A stretch of 64,000 nucleotides of DNA from Ferrimonas sp048263965 (GTDB lineage Bacteria; Pseudomonadota; Gammaproteobacteria; Enterobacterales; Shewanellaceae), in the NCBI RefSeq assembly GCF_048263965.1, contig NZ_JBLXDO010000013.1, positions 1-64,000 on the forward strand. The letters are read 5' to 3'. The notes below the pieces were generated by a model. It saw only the letters and a program-made list of their open reading frames with translations, did no database searches and was not told where the DNA came from. The position numbers were made by a program, and so were the translations under genes. Of the stretch, positions 63,425 to 64,000 are shown piece after piece. Position 1 is the stretch's first letter; the number at the start of each line of letters is the position of its first letter.

Positions 63425-64000
63425 TTAGCGGTACTCTTTCAGTACTGCACGACCCAGGGTCAGGATCTGCATCTCATCAGAGCCACCGGAGACACGATCG
63501 ACCCGCAGATCGCGCCAGAAACGGCTGATGCGGTGTTCGCCGGCGATGGCGTAGCCACCCAGCACCTGCATGGCGGAGTCCACCACCTCGAAGGCCGCGT
63601 TGGCGCAGTAGAACTTACACATGGCGGCATCACCGGAGGTCATCATGCCGTTATCCGCCTTCCAGGCCACGTGGTAGATCATGTTCTTCATGTTGCTCAG
63701 GCGGATGGCCATGTGAGCAAACTTCTCCTGGATCAGCTGGGTACGGCCGATGGCCTGGCCAAACTGAACCCGCTGGTTGGCGTACTTGGCTGCGTCTTCG
63801 AAGGCGCAGTAAGCGGTACCGTAGTTGGTGCAGGCCACCAGGAAGCGCTCCATATCGAACTCCTCCTTCACCCGGTTAAAACCGTTGCCTTCGGCGCCGA
63901 AGAAGTCCTTCTCCTCCAGCTCGACGTCGGTGAAGGTCACCTCGCAGCAGCTGTCCATCTTCAGGCCCAGCTTGGGCAGTTTGCTCAGCTTGATGCCGGC
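63425..64000 (-). CDS. caiA: Crotonobetainyl-CoA reductase (5' end beyond window)
   Basis: The last 191 residues of an acyl-CoA-dehydrogenase-type flavoenzyme are present. KMDSCCEVTFTDVELEEKDFFG, RVQFGQAIGRTQLIQEKFAHMAI and the C-terminal GGSDEMQILTLGRAVLKEYR match CaiA. It reduces crotonobetainyl-CoA to butyrobetainyl-CoA, with electrons normally delivered by FixABCX. The frame is open to the last base of the window, so the N-terminal half, any caiT transporter and the operon promoter are outside. Confidence 0.95.
   Translation of the reverse strand, partial: AGIKLSKLPKLGLKMDSCCEVTFTDVELEEKDFFGAEGNGFNRVKEEFDMERFLVACTNYGTAYCAFEDAAKYANQRVQFGQAIGRTQLIQEKFAHMAIRLSNMKNMIYHVAWKADNGMMTSGDAAMCKFYCANAAFEVVDSAMQVLGGYAIAGEHRISRFWRDLRVDRVSGGSDEMQILTLGRAVLKEYR

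Overview
The window reads as chromosome of a GC-rich marine-type gammaproteobacterium. Long blocks keep the order known from Escherichia coli and Shewanella: recA-recX-alaS-lysC-csrA-tRNA, mutS/rpoS-nlpD-pcm-surE-truD-ispF-ispD-ftsB-eno-pyrG-mazG-relA-rlmD/barA, and nrdR-ribD-ribE-ribBA-ribH-nusB-thiL-pgpA. A respiratory arsenate reductase without its own membrane subunit and a carnitine (cai) operon fit an anaerobically respiring relative of Shewanella. Ferrimonas is my best guess, from gene content and base composition only.

Layout. 0-8 kb holds small envelope proteins, a LysE-type exporter, gshA, a large M16 peptidase lipoprotein, a YqaA protein, the nitric-oxide sensor NsrR and a 58-residue membrane protein. 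8-17 kb holds tRNA-Arg and tRNA-Ser with a strong promoter, csrA, lysC, alaS, recX (no ATG/GTG/TTG start), recA with a LexA-controlled promoter, and divergent mutS. 17-35 kb is core: rpoS through relA and rlmD, then barA and yjaG.

35.7-47.6 kb is accessory. A TetR regulator stands divergent from dsbL-dsbI-(outer membrane channel)-assT, a periplasmic aryl-sulfate sulfotransferase with its dedicated disulfide pair. Next come arrA-arrB (respiratory arsenate reductase), meeting head-on an arsR-acr3-gapdh-arsJ-arsC resistance operon. Together these would respire arsenate, export the arsenite through Acr3, and dispose of cytoplasmic arsenate either by ArsC reduction or as 1-arseno-3-phosphoglycerate through GAPDH and ArsJ.

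47.6-55.6 kb returns to core genes (pgpA, thiL, nusB, riboflavin genes, nrdR, glyA, panD). 55.6-58.6 kb holds a chemoreceptor, an SMR exporter and an esterase. 58.7-64 kb is caiE, caiD, caiC, caiB and the 3' part of caiA, cut by the window edge; these make the CoA-linked carnitine-to-butyrobetaine pathway.

No stretch longer than 300 bases lacks a gene. The largest gaps (59337-59621, 8599-8861, 53550-53811, 35717-35957) hold terminators, promoters or inverted repeats as listed. I saw no insertion sequence, phage gene, CRISPR array or rRNA. Starts were moved from the longest open frame wherever a ribosome site and family alignment agreed.
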